Shown here piece after piece: positions 1-8,895 of a DNA stretch of 64,000 bases. The position numbers were made by a program, and so were the translations under genes. A model generated the notes under the pieces. It ran no database searches, was not told the DNA's origin, and worked only from the letters and a program-made list of their open reading frames with translations. Each line of letters opens with the position of its first letter. Position 1 is the stretch's first letter. Source of the stretch: Agreia sp. Leaf283 (GTDB taxonomy: Bacteria; Actinomycetota; Actinomycetes; Actinomycetales; Microbacteriaceae); contig NZ_LMNF01000002.1 in the NCBI RefSeq assembly GCF_001422485.1, positions 817,949 through 881,948 of the forward strand, in the 5' to 3' direction.

Positions 1-1318
1 TCCCCTCGAGAACGCCTGCGCGGGTGATCATCTTCACGTAGCGTCCGTGCTCGGCGTCCATCCAGCTCGCCACCCGCAGCGGCGGATCGACCGGGCATCC
101 TGCTGCATGGCCGATCGATGGACCGTGCACATCCGCGGCGAGATCGTCGAACACGTCTCGTGAGACGTCTCCGACAGCGACGACGTCGATGCCGGATGCC
201 TTCAGCATCACCACCGGACGGGGATCGGCGCCCAACGGCTCGGGGTTGCTGTGCCCCTCCGCGACGGCGACGAGGGTTCGGGCGAGCCAGTCGGCCTGCC
301 TCCACCCGGGCCCGATGAGGCCCGCGGGTGCACCGACCGGCGGGGCCTGCGAGTCACCGGGCCGAGGCGGCGGAGCGATCTGCGCGCAGTCCCCGATCGC
401 ATGGATGCGCTCGTCGGTCCAGCTCGTGAGGCTCTCGTCGACCAGGATGCCTGCGGCGACGTCGAGCCCGCACAGTCGCGCGAGCTCGCTCCGAGCACCG
501 ACGCCGCAACTGAGCACGAGCAGGTCGGCGAAGATCTGCTTGCCATCGGCGCACACGAGCGCGTCGAATCGCTCGACACCATCGGCATCGGTGCGGAAGA
601 GAACGCTCTCGGCGGGAGAATGCGAGATCATGCTCACCGCCGCCGCTCGGGCTCCACGCGCCAGGAGCAGTCCAGCACCGCGGTCGAGCTGCCGCGCCAT
701 CGGGACCTCCCCGTGGTAGACCACACCCACCTGAGCCCCCGCTTCGGCGGCGGCCAGGGCGATCTCCATTCCCAGCACCCCCGCGCCGAGCACGAGTATC
801 CGCTGGCCGCGTTCCACCGCGCGAGCGACGGTCGTCGCGTCGGCGAGGTCGCGCAGCACGGTGACCCCCCGAGGCAGCGGAGCGCCTGCGTCGTCGAGCC
901 GATGAGCCTCTTCGGACGGTCGACGATGGTCGCGCCTCAGCCGGGTGATGCCCGCGAGCGTCGGAATATTCGCCCGGGCACCGGTGGCCAGCACGACCCT
1001 GTCGTACGCCAGTGCGGATCCGTCGCTCAGCACGACTCTGCGGCGGGTTCGTTCGATCGACACGGCGGTGACGCCTGTCAACACGGTGACGCCCGCAGCA
1101 CGGGCCTCGTCCGGATCCGTGACGTCGAGCATCTCGCGCTCGGCCCGCCCGACGGCGAGCTCCGCGATGAGCACTCTGTTGTAGGCCGGGTCCTGCTCGG
1201 CACCCACGACGGTCACCTCTACGAGGCCGTCGGAAGCGGCCGGCAGGAGTTCGTCGACCAGGCGTGCGCCGACAGGACCGTACCCGATCACAACGACGCG
1301 CAGCGGTGAATCAGGCAC
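1..1318 (-). CDS. FAD-dependent oxidoreductase, electron donor to nitrate reductase (partial, runs off the window)
   Basis: Reading the minus strand from a GTG at 1318 gives an open frame of 439 codons to the window edge, so the C-terminus is missing. The start (VPDSPLRVVVIGYGPVGARL) carries an FAD-type dinucleotide fold, although its first glycine motif is GYGPVG. A second fold near residue 175 reads LVLGAGVLGMEIA (NAD(P)H site), and AIGDCAQIAPP is the typical C-terminal FAD motif. This is the NirB N-terminal/rubredoxin-reductase-like family; by family knowledge and position it passes electrons from NAD(P)H to the adjacent molybdenum nitrate reductase. The GTG overlaps the nitrate reductase stop by 8 bases, so the two are co-translated. 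Family assignment is firm; its partner role is inferred from context. Confidence 0.85.
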   Translation of the reverse strand, partial: MPDSPLRVVVIGYGPVGARLVDELLPAASDGLVEVTVVGAEQDPAYNRVLIAELAVGRAEREMLDVTDPDEARAAGVTVLTGVTAVSIERTRRRVVLSDGSALAYDRVVLATGARANIPTLAGITRLRRDHRRPSEEAHRLDDAGAPLPRGVTVLRDLADATTVARAVERGQRILVLGAGVLGMEIALAAAEAGAQVGVVYHGEVPMARQLDRGAGLLLARGARAAAVSMISHSPAESVLFRTDADGVERFDALVCADGKQIFADLLVLSCGVGARSELARLCGLDVAAGILVDESLTSWTDERIHAIGDCAQIAPPPRPGDSQAPPVGAPAGLIGPGWRQADWLARTLVAVAEGHSNPEPLGADPRPVVMLKASGIDVVAVGDVSRDVFDDLAADVHGPSIGHAAGCPVDPPLRVASWMDAEHGRYVKMITRAGVLEG

Positions 1319-3452
1319 CGACGACCTCCTGTCTGCGGGCGGGATCCGCGGGCTGGATCCGAACCGTCGTCCGCTTGAATTCGGGCATGCCGGAGATCGG
1401 ATCGGTGAGCTGCTCCGTGAGGAGATTGGCGCTCTGGTCTTCGGCGAAGTGGAACGGCAGGAAGACCGTGTCGGGACGGATCTCGAGGCTAAGGTCTGCA
1501 CGGCACAGCACCATTGATTCGCCGCGGGCGAGCTCGACCCAGGCGCCATCGTCGATACCATGAAGCTCCGCCGTCGCCGGATGGATCTGCACGCGGGCCT
1601 CCGGCTTCGACTCGAGCAGTTCGGGCACGCGGCGCGTCTGGGCTCCGGACTGGTAGTGCTCGAGCAGTCGCCCGGTGATGAGGGTGACGACACCGTCCTT
1701 CTGCGCGGCAGCCTTCTGTTCGTGCGCCTTCACGGGAACGAGTCTGGCGAGTCCGTCGTCGTGCGCGAACCGCTCGGCGAACAGCCGCGGCGTGCCGGAG
1801 GACCCTCGAGGGAACGGCCAGTAGGCGGCGATGGAGTCGTCGTCGAGGATGTCATAGCTGATCCCGGAGTAGTCGGCGATGCCTCCCTCCGAAGCCCGGC
1901 AGAGCTCATCGAACACGGTGGGCGCGTGAGTGCTGAACGTTCCGGGTGACTTCAGCCGGCGAGCCAGTTCAGCGAGTATCCACAGCTCGCTGCGGACCCC
2001 GGGCGGCGGCTCTGCGGCGAGGCGTCGGCGCAGCACCCTGCCCTCGAGATTCGTCATCGTCCCCTCCTCCTCCGCCCACTGGGTGACCGGCAGCACGACG
2101 TCGGCGAGCCGTGCCGTCTCGGTGAGGAAGAAGTCGCAGACGACGAGAAGGTCGAGGCGCGCGAGCCCGGCCCGCACAGCAGAGACGTCCGGCGCCGAGA
2201 CGACCACGTTCGATCCGTGCACGAGAAGGCAGCGCACGCCGCCGGGTTCGCCGAGCGACGCGAGCAGTTCGACGGCGGGCAGACCGGCGCCGGGCAGAGC
2301 AGCCTCGTCTATTCCCCACACAGCCGCGACGTGTGTGCGCGCGGCCGGATCTGAGATCTTGCGGTAGCCGGGGAGCTGATCGCATTTCTGGCCGTGTTCT
2401 CGGCCGCCCTGCCCGTTGCCCTGGCCGGTCAGCGTGCCGTAGCCGCTGCCGTCGGTTCCGACCAGCCCGAGCACGAGTGCCAGATTGATGGCGGCCGTCG
2501 CCGTGTCGGTGCCGTTCGCGTGCTGCTCGACGCCCCGACCGGTGAGGATGTAGGTGCCGACGCCGGATGCGAGTCGTCGCGCGATCTCGCGCAGCTGGTG
2601 TGCGGGTACTCCCGTCTGGGACTGCACGCGCTCGGGCCACCATTCGCTGACGCTGCGACGCACGCCATCGAATCCGTCGGTTCGGCTCCCGAGATAGTCG
2701 ACGGCATGCAGTCGTTCGGCGATGACGATGTGCGTGAGCCCGAGGAGCAGGATGAGGTCGGTTCCCGGCGTCGGCTGCACGTGCACGCCTGCCCCGTCTT
2801 CGGTGAGCCGCGCAGTCGGCGATCGACGCGGGTCGACGACGATGAGGCCGCCCGCAGCGCGCGCGCCCGCGAGGTGGCCGATGAAGGGCGGCATCGTCTC
2901 GGCGACGTTCGATCCGAGCATCATGATGGTCGAGGCGCCGTCGAGGTCACTGAGGGGAAAAGGCAGGCCGCGGTCAAGACCGAAGGCTCGGTTGCCCGCA
3001 GCGGCCGCCGAGGACATGCAGAAGCGACCGTTGTAGTCGATGCGGGACGTGCCGAGCGCGACCCGCGCGAACTTGCCCAGCTGATAGGCCTTCTCGTTCG
3101 TGAGCCCGCCACCGCCGAAGACTCCGACCGAGTCGGCCCCGTAAACCCTTCGGCTCGTCGACACTCTCCGGGCGACCTCGTCGAGCGCATGCTCCCAGGA
3201 CACCGGAGAGAGCAGTCCGTCGGCGCCCCGCAGGAGGGGTGTCGTGATCCGCTCCGGCGAATCGATGAGCTCCGCCGAGGTCCACCCCTTCTTGCACAGG
3301 CCGCCTCGATTCGTCGGGAACTCACGCCCTGACACCGTGAGCGACAGGCGTCGTCCGACGGACGGGAGGGCGGCCGGGGCCGGGGTCGTCAGTGTCATCG
3401 CGCACTGCAGGGCGCAGTACGGACAGTGAGTCTTCGCGTCGGTGGAGGTCAT
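1311..3452 (-). CDS. nasC: Assimilatory nitrate reductase, molybdopterin catalytic subunit
   Basis: A 713-residue protein of the NasC/NarB/NapA molybdopterin family that reduces nitrate to nitrite in the cytoplasm. Cys10, Cys13, Cys17 and Cys53 form the N-terminal [4Fe-4S] site (CPYCALQC, GGLCKKG), and Cys145 in NGRFCMSSA is the expected molybdenum ligand. The middle has the usual bis-MGD segments (GSNVAETMPP, GQGNGQGGREHGQKCDQLPG), and the C-terminus is the dinucleotide-binding beta-barrel (LITGRLLEHYQSGAQTRR). No twin-arginine signal is present, consistent with a cytoplasmic enzyme. The frame is open upstream into the transporter gene, but the ATG at 3452 puts the cluster cysteines at the usual distance from the N-terminus and lies 2 bases after the narK stop. 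It forms an operon with narK before and the flavoprotein after. Confidence 0.95.
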   Translation of the reverse strand: MTSTDAKTHCPYCALQCAMTLTTPAPAALPSVGRRLSLTVSGREFPTNRGGLCKKGWTSAELIDSPERITTPLLRGADGLLSPVSWEHALDEVARRVSTSRRVYGADSVGVFGGGGLTNEKAYQLGKFARVALGTSRIDYNGRFCMSSAAAAGNRAFGLDRGLPFPLSDLDGASTIMMLGSNVAETMPPFIGHLAGARAAGGLIVVDPRRSPTARLTEDGAGVHVQPTPGTDLILLLGLTHIVIAERLHAVDYLGSRTDGFDGVRRSVSEWWPERVQSQTGVPAHQLREIARRLASGVGTYILTGRGVEQHANGTDTATAAINLALVLGLVGTDGSGYGTLTGQGNGQGGREHGQKCDQLPGYRKISDPAARTHVAAVWGIDEAALPGAGLPAVELLASLGEPGGVRCLLVHGSNVVVSAPDVSAVRAGLARLDLLVVCDFFLTETARLADVVLPVTQWAEEEGTMTNLEGRVLRRRLAAEPPPGVRSELWILAELARRLKSPGTFSTHAPTVFDELCRASEGGIADYSGISYDILDDDSIAAYWPFPRGSSGTPRLFAERFAHDDGLARLVPVKAHEQKAAAQKDGVVTLITGRLLEHYQSGAQTRRVPELLESKPEARVQIHPATAELHGIDDGAWVELARGESMVLCRADLSLEIRPDTVFLPFHFAEDQSANLLTEQLTDPISGMPEFKRTTVRIQPADPARRQEVVGA

Positions 3453-3454
3453 GC

Positions 3455-4864
3455 TCAGATGCGCTGGCCCGCGAAGGTCGAACCGCGGCGCAAGTAGACG
3501 AGCCCGGTGACGGCCATGAGCGCGATATAGGCCACGACGAAGATATACAGGGCGCTGCCGTAGTCGCCTGTCGCGGTCTTCGACAGGCCGAGCATCTGCG
3601 GAATGATGAATCCCCCGTATGCGCCGATCGCCGAGATGAGCCCGAGCGACGCCGCCGTCTTGCGCTGCGTGGACACGTCGCCCGAGTTCGTCGATGCATC
3701 GGCCACACCGGAGCGGGCGGCGAACACGCTCGGAATCATGCGATAGGTCGATCCGTTGCCGACCCCGCCGGCGACGAAGAGCAGGAGGAAGCATCCGAGG
3801 AAGATCCAGAAGTTGTTCATGCCGATGGTCCAGGTCACCGCGAGCGCGCCGACAGCCATCACAGCGAACGCCGCCATCGTCACACGCGCTCCCCCGAAGC
3901 GATCGGCGAGCCGGCCGCCATAGGGCCTCGAGAGCGAGCCGACCAGCGCACCGAGGAACGCGAGCGAGAGGGAGGCGGAGCCCACGGCGAACGTCGAGAA
4001 CTCAGGGAACTGGTCTGCGATCAGCTTGGGGAACACGCTGGCGAATCCGATGAACGATCCGAAGGTGCCGATGTACAGCAGAGCAAGAATCCACAGATGC
4101 GGCTCCCTGAGGGCGGCAAGCGAGGCGGAGAAGTCGGCCTTCGCGCTCGAGAGGTTGTCCATGTGCCGGTACGCGCCCCACATCGCCACGAGGATGAACG
4201 GGATCCAGATCCATCCGGCGAGCGGGAGGGTGAGGGTCGTCGCGGCCCCGATGGTGATGGCGATGGGAACGATGAGCTGTGCGACCGAGGCGCCGAGGTT
4301 TCCTCCCGCAGCGTTGAGTCCGAGCGCCCATCCTTTCTGGCTCTGAGGATAGAAGTACGTGATGTTCGACATCGAGCTGGCGAAGTTGCCTCCGCCCAGT
4401 CCCGCGAGAGCAGCGACTGTCAGCATCACACCGAACGGGGTGTCGGGGTTGCCGACGCAGATGGCGAGTCCGGTCGCAGGAATGAGCAGCAGCCCGGCCG
4501 AGATGATCGTCCAGTTGCGGCCGCCGAATTTCGGCACCATGAAGCTGTAGGGAAAGCGGAGGGTCGCCCCCACGAGGCTGGGGATGGAGATCAGCCAGAA
4601 GATCTGCCCGGTATCGAAGGTGAATCCGGCCGCGGGAAGAGAAACGACGACGATGCTCCAGAGCTGCCAGATAACGAAGCCGAGGAACTCCGCGAAAATC
4701 GACCAGCGGAGGTTGCGGGCAGCTATCCGCTTTCCGCCGCTCTCCCATTGATCGGGATCCTCGGCGTTCCAGTTGTCGATCCAGCGGCCAGGGCGCATCG
4801 ACAGCGCCGGGACCTCGTTCTTCGACGTGTCGAACAGTGCGGAGGGAGTTTCGGTGTGGGTCAA
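3455..4864 (-). CDS. narK: MFS nitrate/nitrite transporter, NarK family
   Basis: A 469-residue membrane protein of the nitrate/nitrite porter family, with about 12 hydrophobic segments. Two glycine-rich nitrate signatures are visible: AGLGGGNFASSMSNITYFYP followed by KGWALGLNAAGGNLG in the first half, and LLLFVAGGVGNGSTYRMIPS in the second. An N-terminal extension of about 50 hydrophilic residues (MTHTETPSALFDTSKNE) precedes the first membrane span. It heads the minus-strand run narK, nasC, flavoprotein and so supplies substrate to the reductase. The 101 bases upstream, before the end of the chelatase gene, must hold its promoter; a GlnR-like box lies at 4954-4969. Confidence 0.93.
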   Translation of the reverse strand: MTHTETPSALFDTSKNEVPALSMRPGRWIDNWNAEDPDQWESGGKRIAARNLRWSIFAEFLGFVIWQLWSIVVVSLPAAGFTFDTGQIFWLISIPSLVGATLRFPYSFMVPKFGGRNWTIISAGLLLIPATGLAICVGNPDTPFGVMLTVAALAGLGGGNFASSMSNITYFYPQSQKGWALGLNAAGGNLGASVAQLIVPIAITIGAATTLTLPLAGWIWIPFILVAMWGAYRHMDNLSSAKADFSASLAALREPHLWILALLYIGTFGSFIGFASVFPKLIADQFPEFSTFAVGSASLSLAFLGALVGSLSRPYGGRLADRFGGARVTMAAFAVMAVGALAVTWTIGMNNFWIFLGCFLLLFVAGGVGNGSTYRMIPSVFAARSGVADASTNSGDVSTQRKTAASLGLISAIGAYGGFIIPQMLGLSKTATGDYGSALYIFVVAYIALMAVTGLVYLRRGSTFAGQRI

Positions 4865-4953
4865 GACGTTCTCCGTCGATCGGTGGTGCGCGGGGTGGAT
4901 GGGCTGACGCTCATGACGCTATCCACGCGGTGTTTCAGCAGACGGCCTGACCG

Positions 4954-4969
4954 ATTACCGTTCGGTCAC
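4954..4969 (-). promoter_or_regulatory. Candidate GlnR-type box upstream of narK
   Basis: On the minus strand the bases read GTGAC-N6-GTAAT, close to the GTnAC-N6-GnAAC layout known for actinobacterial GlnR sites. It lies about 90 bases before the narK start and overlaps the last codons of the chelatase gene. The same arrangement occurs twice in the nirD-nirB gap. Inferred from pattern only. Confidence 0.4.
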
Positions 4970-5736
4970 CATGTCGTCGCATCGGTTCGCGCACCCTGAT
5001 AGGCCGCCGTAACATGCTCGTCACATGCGCGGAGGTACCGGTCGACGACGACGTCGACCAGCACGACGGGCGGCTGCTCGCCATCGACCAGCAACGGCTC
5101 CGACGCCGCGTCCGCACCCGCTCGCTGAACGAGCGAGTGAAAGTAGCCGGGGGCGAGGAGGTAGCTCGCAGCCACGATCCGCCGACCGGGATTCGCCGCG
5201 CGGGCAGCCGTCACCGCATCGCCGAGGCGCGGTTCCGCGGCCGACAGGAATCCGACGACGACGGGTCGCCCCAGTTCGGCCTCGAGCAGGGACCCCATGG
5301 CGCGGCAGTCGACGACGGCGCCGGCGTCGCTCGATCCGGCCGCTGCCAGTACCACGACATCGTCGTCGTCGAGGCCGATGGCCGCCAGTCGCATCGCGAG
5401 GATGCGCGCGAGACGCGCATCCGGACCGAGCGCCAACGTGACCACAACAGGCTGCCGGGTGTCGGCCCCGGCGGCCGCGGCGGCCTCGGCGAGGTCGACG
5501 TGCACGTGGTAGCCCGTCGACAGCAGCAACGGCACGATCACGACCGGCGCCCCGCTCGACATCCCGTCGAGGGCGGTCGGCACATCCGGTTGCTGCACGT
5601 CGACGAACGCACCGACGACCGTCACGTCGGGGCGCCGATCGGTGACGGCCGCGACGAGGGATGCGACGGCCCGGCGCCCGGCCGGATCGCTCGTTCCATG
5701 AGACGCCGCGACGAGCGCCGGTGCCGCACCGGTCAC
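4966..5736 (-). CDS. CbiX-type sirohydrochlorin ferrochelatase-like protein
   Basis: 256 residues from a GTG whose bases overlap the nirD stop (GTGA), so it is translationally coupled to nirD. The N-terminal half has the CbiX/SirB signature ALVAASHGTSDPAGR, in which the His is the family metal-site residue, and a second conserved stretch VVIVPLLLSTGYHVHVDL contains the other His residues. The C-terminal half repeats the chelatase fold (VVGFLSAAEPRLGDAV; ASYLLAPGYFHSLV). It should insert iron into sirohydrochlorin to give siroheme, the cofactor of NirB. Long two-domain CbiX proteins beside nirBD are known in mycobacteria (Rv0259c neighbourhood). Cobalt chelation for cobalamin is the alternative, but no other cobalamin genes are present. 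Confidence 0.85.
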   Translation of the reverse strand: MTGAAPALVAASHGTSDPAGRRAVASLVAAVTDRRPDVTVVGAFVDVQQPDVPTALDGMSSGAPVVIVPLLLSTGYHVHVDLAEAAAAAGADTRQPVVVTLALGPDARLARILAMRLAAIGLDDDDVVVLAAAGSSDAGAVVDCRAMGSLLEAELGRPVVVGFLSAAEPRLGDAVTAARAANPGRRIVAASYLLAPGYFHSLVQRAGADAASEPLLVDGEQPPVVLVDVVVDRYLRACDEHVTAAYQGARTDATTW

Positions 5737-6089
5737 GCTGCTGCGCCGCTCTGCCCACGATCCGGGCGGGTGTCGATCTCGACGACACCGTCGACGATGC
5801 GCACGGCGAAGACGGGAAGACGGTAGTCGGGCGCGCTGAAGCACTCGCCCGTCTCGAGGTCGTAGACCTGCTTATGCAAGGGCGATGCGATGGTGGCGCG
5901 ATCGCCGCGAGAACCGACGATGCCCCGCGACAGGACCTGCGAGCCTGTGGCCGGATCCTGGTTGGAGACCGCGTGCACCCGGTCGTCAGGAAGACGGAAG
6001 AGGGCGAACTGCTCGCCCTCGATGAGGGCGGCCTCACCCCAGAGGACCTCGAGCTCGTCGAGCCGGCAGACGCGGATCCAGGTGGTCAT
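5733..6089 (-). CDS. nirD: Nitrite reductase (NADH) small subunit NirD
   Basis: 118 residues starting MTTWIRVCRLDELEV. The fold is the Rieske-like NirD domain: LIEGEQFALFRLPDDRVHAVSNQDP, then ASPLHKQVYDLETGECF and PVFAVRIVDGVVEID. As expected for NirD, the Rieske cysteine/histidine cluster ligands are absent, so it carries no [2Fe-2S] centre. It partners NirB, which is encoded divergently 191 bases away. A -10-like TAGCGT ends 7 bases before the ATG and there is no Shine-Dalgarno sequence, so the transcript is probably leaderless. The chelatase gene follows with a 4-base overlap. Confidence 0.93.
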   Translation of the reverse strand: MTTWIRVCRLDELEVLWGEAALIEGEQFALFRLPDDRVHAVSNQDPATGSQVLSRGIVGSRGDRATIASPLHKQVYDLETGECFSAPDYRLPVFAVRIVDGVVEIDTRPDRGQSGAAA

Positions 6090-6096
6090 GCGTCCC

Positions 6097-6102
6097 ACGC
6101 TA
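6097..6102 (-). promoter_or_regulatory. Probable -10 element of nirD, leaderless
   Basis: TAGCGT on the minus strand, 7 bases upstream of the nirD ATG. This spacing puts transcription start at or next to the first codon. The GlnR-like box at 6135-6150 is centred about 53 bases upstream of that point, a position suited to an activator. Confidence 0.45.
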
Positions 6103-6134
6103 GGCCGCGCAGATTTCGGCGCTGGACGGCTGCC

Positions 6135-6150
6135 GTGACGGTTGCGTAAC
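6135..6150 (+). promoter_or_regulatory. Candidate GlnR-type box, nirD side
   Basis: GTGAC-N6-GTAAC in the 191-base gap between nirD and nirB. Its centre is about 53 bases from the inferred nirD start of transcription. The match to known GlnR sites (GTnAC-N6-GnAAC) is by eye. Confidence 0.5.
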
Positions 6151-6189
6151 AAAGACCTCTCCGCGGCGCATCAATGCGGTGAGGTGCCG

Positions 6190-6204
6190 GTCACACGCCG
6201 TTAC
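6190..6204 (+). promoter_or_regulatory. Candidate GlnR-type box, nirB side
   Basis: GTCAC-N5-GTTAC, which on the opposite strand reads GTAAC-N5-GTGAC. It is a near mirror copy of the box at 6135-6150 and sits about 53 bases upstream of the start of transcription inferred from the TAGGCT at 6237-6242. The spacer is one base shorter than in the other copies. Confidence 0.45.
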
Positions 6205-6236
6205 GTGGGCGCAATCGTCGAGAAACCGGCGCTGCC

Positions 6237-6242
6237 TAGGCT
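6237..6242 (+). promoter_or_regulatory. Probable -10 element of nirB
   Basis: TAGGCT, a common actinobacterial -10 hexamer, lies 38 bases before the nirB ATG at 6281. A leader of about 30 bases would follow, containing the purine-rich GCGAGAGG before the start codon. Confidence 0.4.
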
Positions 6243-6280
6243 TCGAGCATTCCCTGACGACGCATGCGAGAGGCACAGCG

Positions 6281-8890
6281 ATGACGACACCGGAGCATTC
6301 TGGCGGCCGCCCCCACCGGGTCGTCGTCATCGGCGGAGGGCCGGCCGCGCATCGATTCGCCGAGTCCGTGCATTCCCGACGAGACGGCGCTCGACCGGTC
6401 ACGGTCACCGTGCTCGGCGAAGAGACACACCTCCCCTACGACCGGGTCGCCCTCTCCCGTCGTCTCGTCTCCGCGGAGGACCTGACTCTGGGCGATCGCG
6501 CGCTGTGGGAAGCCCCTGGCATCCGCTATCGAGGCGGCGTCGCGGCGACCCGCGTCGACACGGGTGCGCGTCGCGTCGAGCTCGCCGACGGCAGTTCGGA
6601 GCCGTACGACGACCTGGTCTTCGCGACCGGCTCCGCGGCGACCGTGCCACCGATCCCGGGCGCGGACGCCGGATACGTGTACCGCACGATCGAGGACGTC
6701 GACTTCCTCGTGGCGGAGTCGGCCCGACTCTCATCGCGGCTCGGCAGGCCGACGAATGTGATCGTGGTCGGCGGCGGCCTGCTCGGGCTCGAGGCGGCCG
6801 GAGGATTGCAGCGCCTCGGGGCCAGGGCGAGCATCGTCCACTCGGGGCGGTGGCTCATGTCGTCACAGCTCGATGAGGGCGCGGGCCAGGCTCTCGGGCG
6901 CCTGATCGAGGCTCAGGGCGTGACGCTTGCCCTCGGCAATCGACCGGCCCGCGTGATCACCGGCCCATCGGGCACCGTGCTGGGCGTCGAACTCACCGAT
7001 GGCAGGGCGATCAATGCAGACCTCGTCGTCTTCTCCATCGGCATCACTCCGAGAGACGAGCTCGCCCGGGATGCCGGACTCGCGATCGGCGCGCGCGGCG
7101 GCATCGTTATCGGCGACGACTGCGCGACCTCCCATGACGGGATCTGGGCCATCGGCGAGGTGGCGAGCGTCGGAGGGGTGTGTGTGGGACTCGTGGCCCC
7201 GGCGAACGCCATGGCCGAGGTCGTCGCCGACCGCATCCACGGCGGGCACGCGAGCTTCCCCGGCATCGACGACGCGACGAAGTTGAAGCTCTCAGGGGTC
7301 GAGGTCGCGAGCTTCGGCGACGCGTTCGCCGCCTCTGACGGCGCACTCGAGGTCGTGTACGCCGATCCAGCGCGCGGCATGTACCAGAAGCTCGTCGTCT
7401 CGAACGATGCCAAGACTCTCCTCGGCGGCATCTTCGTCGGCGACGCCGCACCCTACTCCGCTCTCAGACCCCTGCTCGGTCGAGAGCTTCCCGGCGAACC
7501 CGGAGCCTATCTCTCGACCTCGGGTGCTGAGGCTCCCGCGAGCGCCGAACTCCCCGATGACGTGCAACTGTGCTCGTGCAACAACGTGTCGGTGGGAGCC
7601 GTTCGCGATGCGATTCGGGGCGAGCACGGCGAGGCCTGCACCGAGCTCGGACCGTTGAAGAGCTGCACCCGGGCCGGCACGCAGTGCGGCTCCTGTGTTC
7701 CCCTCGTCAAGAAGATCCTCGAGACAGAACTCTCCAAGGCCGGCATCGAGGTGTCGAAAGCGCTCTGCGAGCATGTCGACCTCAGCCGCAGCGAACTGTT
7801 CGAAGCCGTGAGGATCCTGCAGCTCACCAGCTACGAGCAGATCATGGAGCATTTCGGCCGCGGACTCGGCTGCGACGTCTGCAAGCCGGTGATGGCATCC
7901 ATTCTGGCCACCCAGACGTCGAAGTACATCCTCGACTCGGGCAGCGGAGCCCTGCAGGACACCAACGACCGGGCGCTCGCGAACATGCAGAAGGACGGCA
8001 CGTACTCTGTCGTGCCCCGCATCCCGGGCGGGGAGATCACCCCGGCGAAGCTCAAGGTGATCGCCGAGGTGGCGGAACAGTTCAACCTGTACACGAAGCT
8101 CACGGGAGGACTGCGCATCGATATGTTCGGGGCGCGACTCGAGCAGCTGCCCGACATCTGGAAGATCCTGGTCGACGCCGGATTCGAATCGGGCCAGGCC
8201 TATGGCAAGTCGCTGCGCACGGTCAAGTCGTGCGTCGGCTCCACCTGGTGCCGCTTCGGTGTTCAGGATGCAGTCGCGATGGCCATCGAGCTCGAGCTGC
8301 GGTACCGCGGGCTGCGGTCGCCGCACAAGTTCAAGCTGGGCGTCTCTGGTTGCGCCCGCGAATGTGCGGAGGCGCGCAGCAAGGACATCGGAATCATCGC
8401 GACAGAGCAGGGGTGGAACCTCTACGTCGGCGGAAACGGCGGATACCAGCCCGCGCACGCCCAGCTGCTGGCGCAGGATCTCGACGACGCGACGCTCATC
8501 TCCTACATCGACCGCTACCTGATGTACTACATCCGCACCGCCGATCGCCTGCAGCGCACGGCCCGCTGGCAGGAGGAGCTGCCGGGCGGCCTCGACCACG
8601 TGCGCGAGGTGGTGTGCGACGACTCGCTCGGACTGGCCGAGGAACTCGAGGCCGCCATGGCGGAGCATGTGGGCAACTACGAGGACGAATGGGCGGCCAC
8701 GCTCAACGACCCGGAACGCCTCCGCCGCTTCCGGTCGTTCGTCAACGCGCCGAGGACGCCGGACCCCGCCGTGGTGCAGGTCACGGAGCGGGATCAGCCG
8801 CGCCCGGCGACCGCCGATGAGCGTGCACACGCATCGGCCGGAGGCGTGCTGCTCTCCGGACCGACGATTCCCGTGCGGAGAGGACAATAG
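6281..8890 (+). CDS. nirB: Assimilatory nitrite reductase (NADH) large subunit NirB
   Basis: 869 residues. Domains in order: FAD/NAD(P)H oxidoreductase (VVVIGGGPAAHRF near residue 14; VIVVGGGLLGLEAAGG near 165); BFD-like [2Fe-2S] domain around residue 430 (LCSCNN, then SCTRAGTQCGSC); nitrite/sulfite reductase ferredoxin-like half-domain; and the siroheme-[4Fe-4S] domain with CVGSTWC (near 650) and CAREC (near 690). It reduces nitrite to ammonium with six electrons from NADH. The upstream ATG-like starts are ignored because the ATG at 6281 follows GAGAGG and gives the usual N-terminus. cobA follows after 5 bases, so siroheme synthesis is made on the same mRNA. Confidence 0.96.
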   Translation: MTTPEHSGGRPHRVVVIGGGPAAHRFAESVHSRRDGARPVTVTVLGEETHLPYDRVALSRRLVSAEDLTLGDRALWEAPGIRYRGGVAATRVDTGARRVELADGSSEPYDDLVFATGSAATVPPIPGADAGYVYRTIEDVDFLVAESARLSSRLGRPTNVIVVGGGLLGLEAAGGLQRLGARASIVHSGRWLMSSQLDEGAGQALGRLIEAQGVTLALGNRPARVITGPSGTVLGVELTDGRAINADLVVFSIGITPRDELARDAGLAIGARGGIVIGDDCATSHDGIWAIGEVASVGGVCVGLVAPANAMAEVVADRIHGGHASFPGIDDATKLKLSGVEVASFGDAFAASDGALEVVYADPARGMYQKLVVSNDAKTLLGGIFVGDAAPYSALRPLLGRELPGEPGAYLSTSGAEAPASAELPDDVQLCSCNNVSVGAVRDAIRGEHGEACTELGPLKSCTRAGTQCGSCVPLVKKILETELSKAGIEVSKALCEHVDLSRSELFEAVRILQLTSYEQIMEHFGRGLGCDVCKPVMASILATQTSKYILDSGSGALQDTNDRALANMQKDGTYSVVPRIPGGEITPAKLKVIAEVAEQFNLYTKLTGGLRIDMFGARLEQLPDIWKILVDAGFESGQAYGKSLRTVKSCVGSTWCRFGVQDAVAMAIELELRYRGLRSPHKFKLGVSGCARECAEARSKDIGIIATEQGWNLYVGGNGGYQPAHAQLLAQDLDDATLISYIDRYLMYYIRTADRLQRTARWQEELPGGLDHVREVVCDDSLGLAEELEAAMAEHVGNYEDEWAATLNDPERLRRFRSFVNAPRTPDPAVVQVTERDQPRPATADERAHASAGGVLLSGPTIPVRRGQ

Positions 8891-8895
8891 CCCCC

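Noticed and set aside
251-1309. Long open frame on the plus strand opposite the flavoprotein gene
   Set aside because: It is antisense to a frame with two clear dinucleotide-binding motifs, and its translation is Arg/Asp-rich without any family resemblance.
4865-4953. Riboswitch or attenuator in the narK leader
   Set aside because: No stable long stem or T-run is visible in the 89 bases; only the GlnR-like box upstream stands out.
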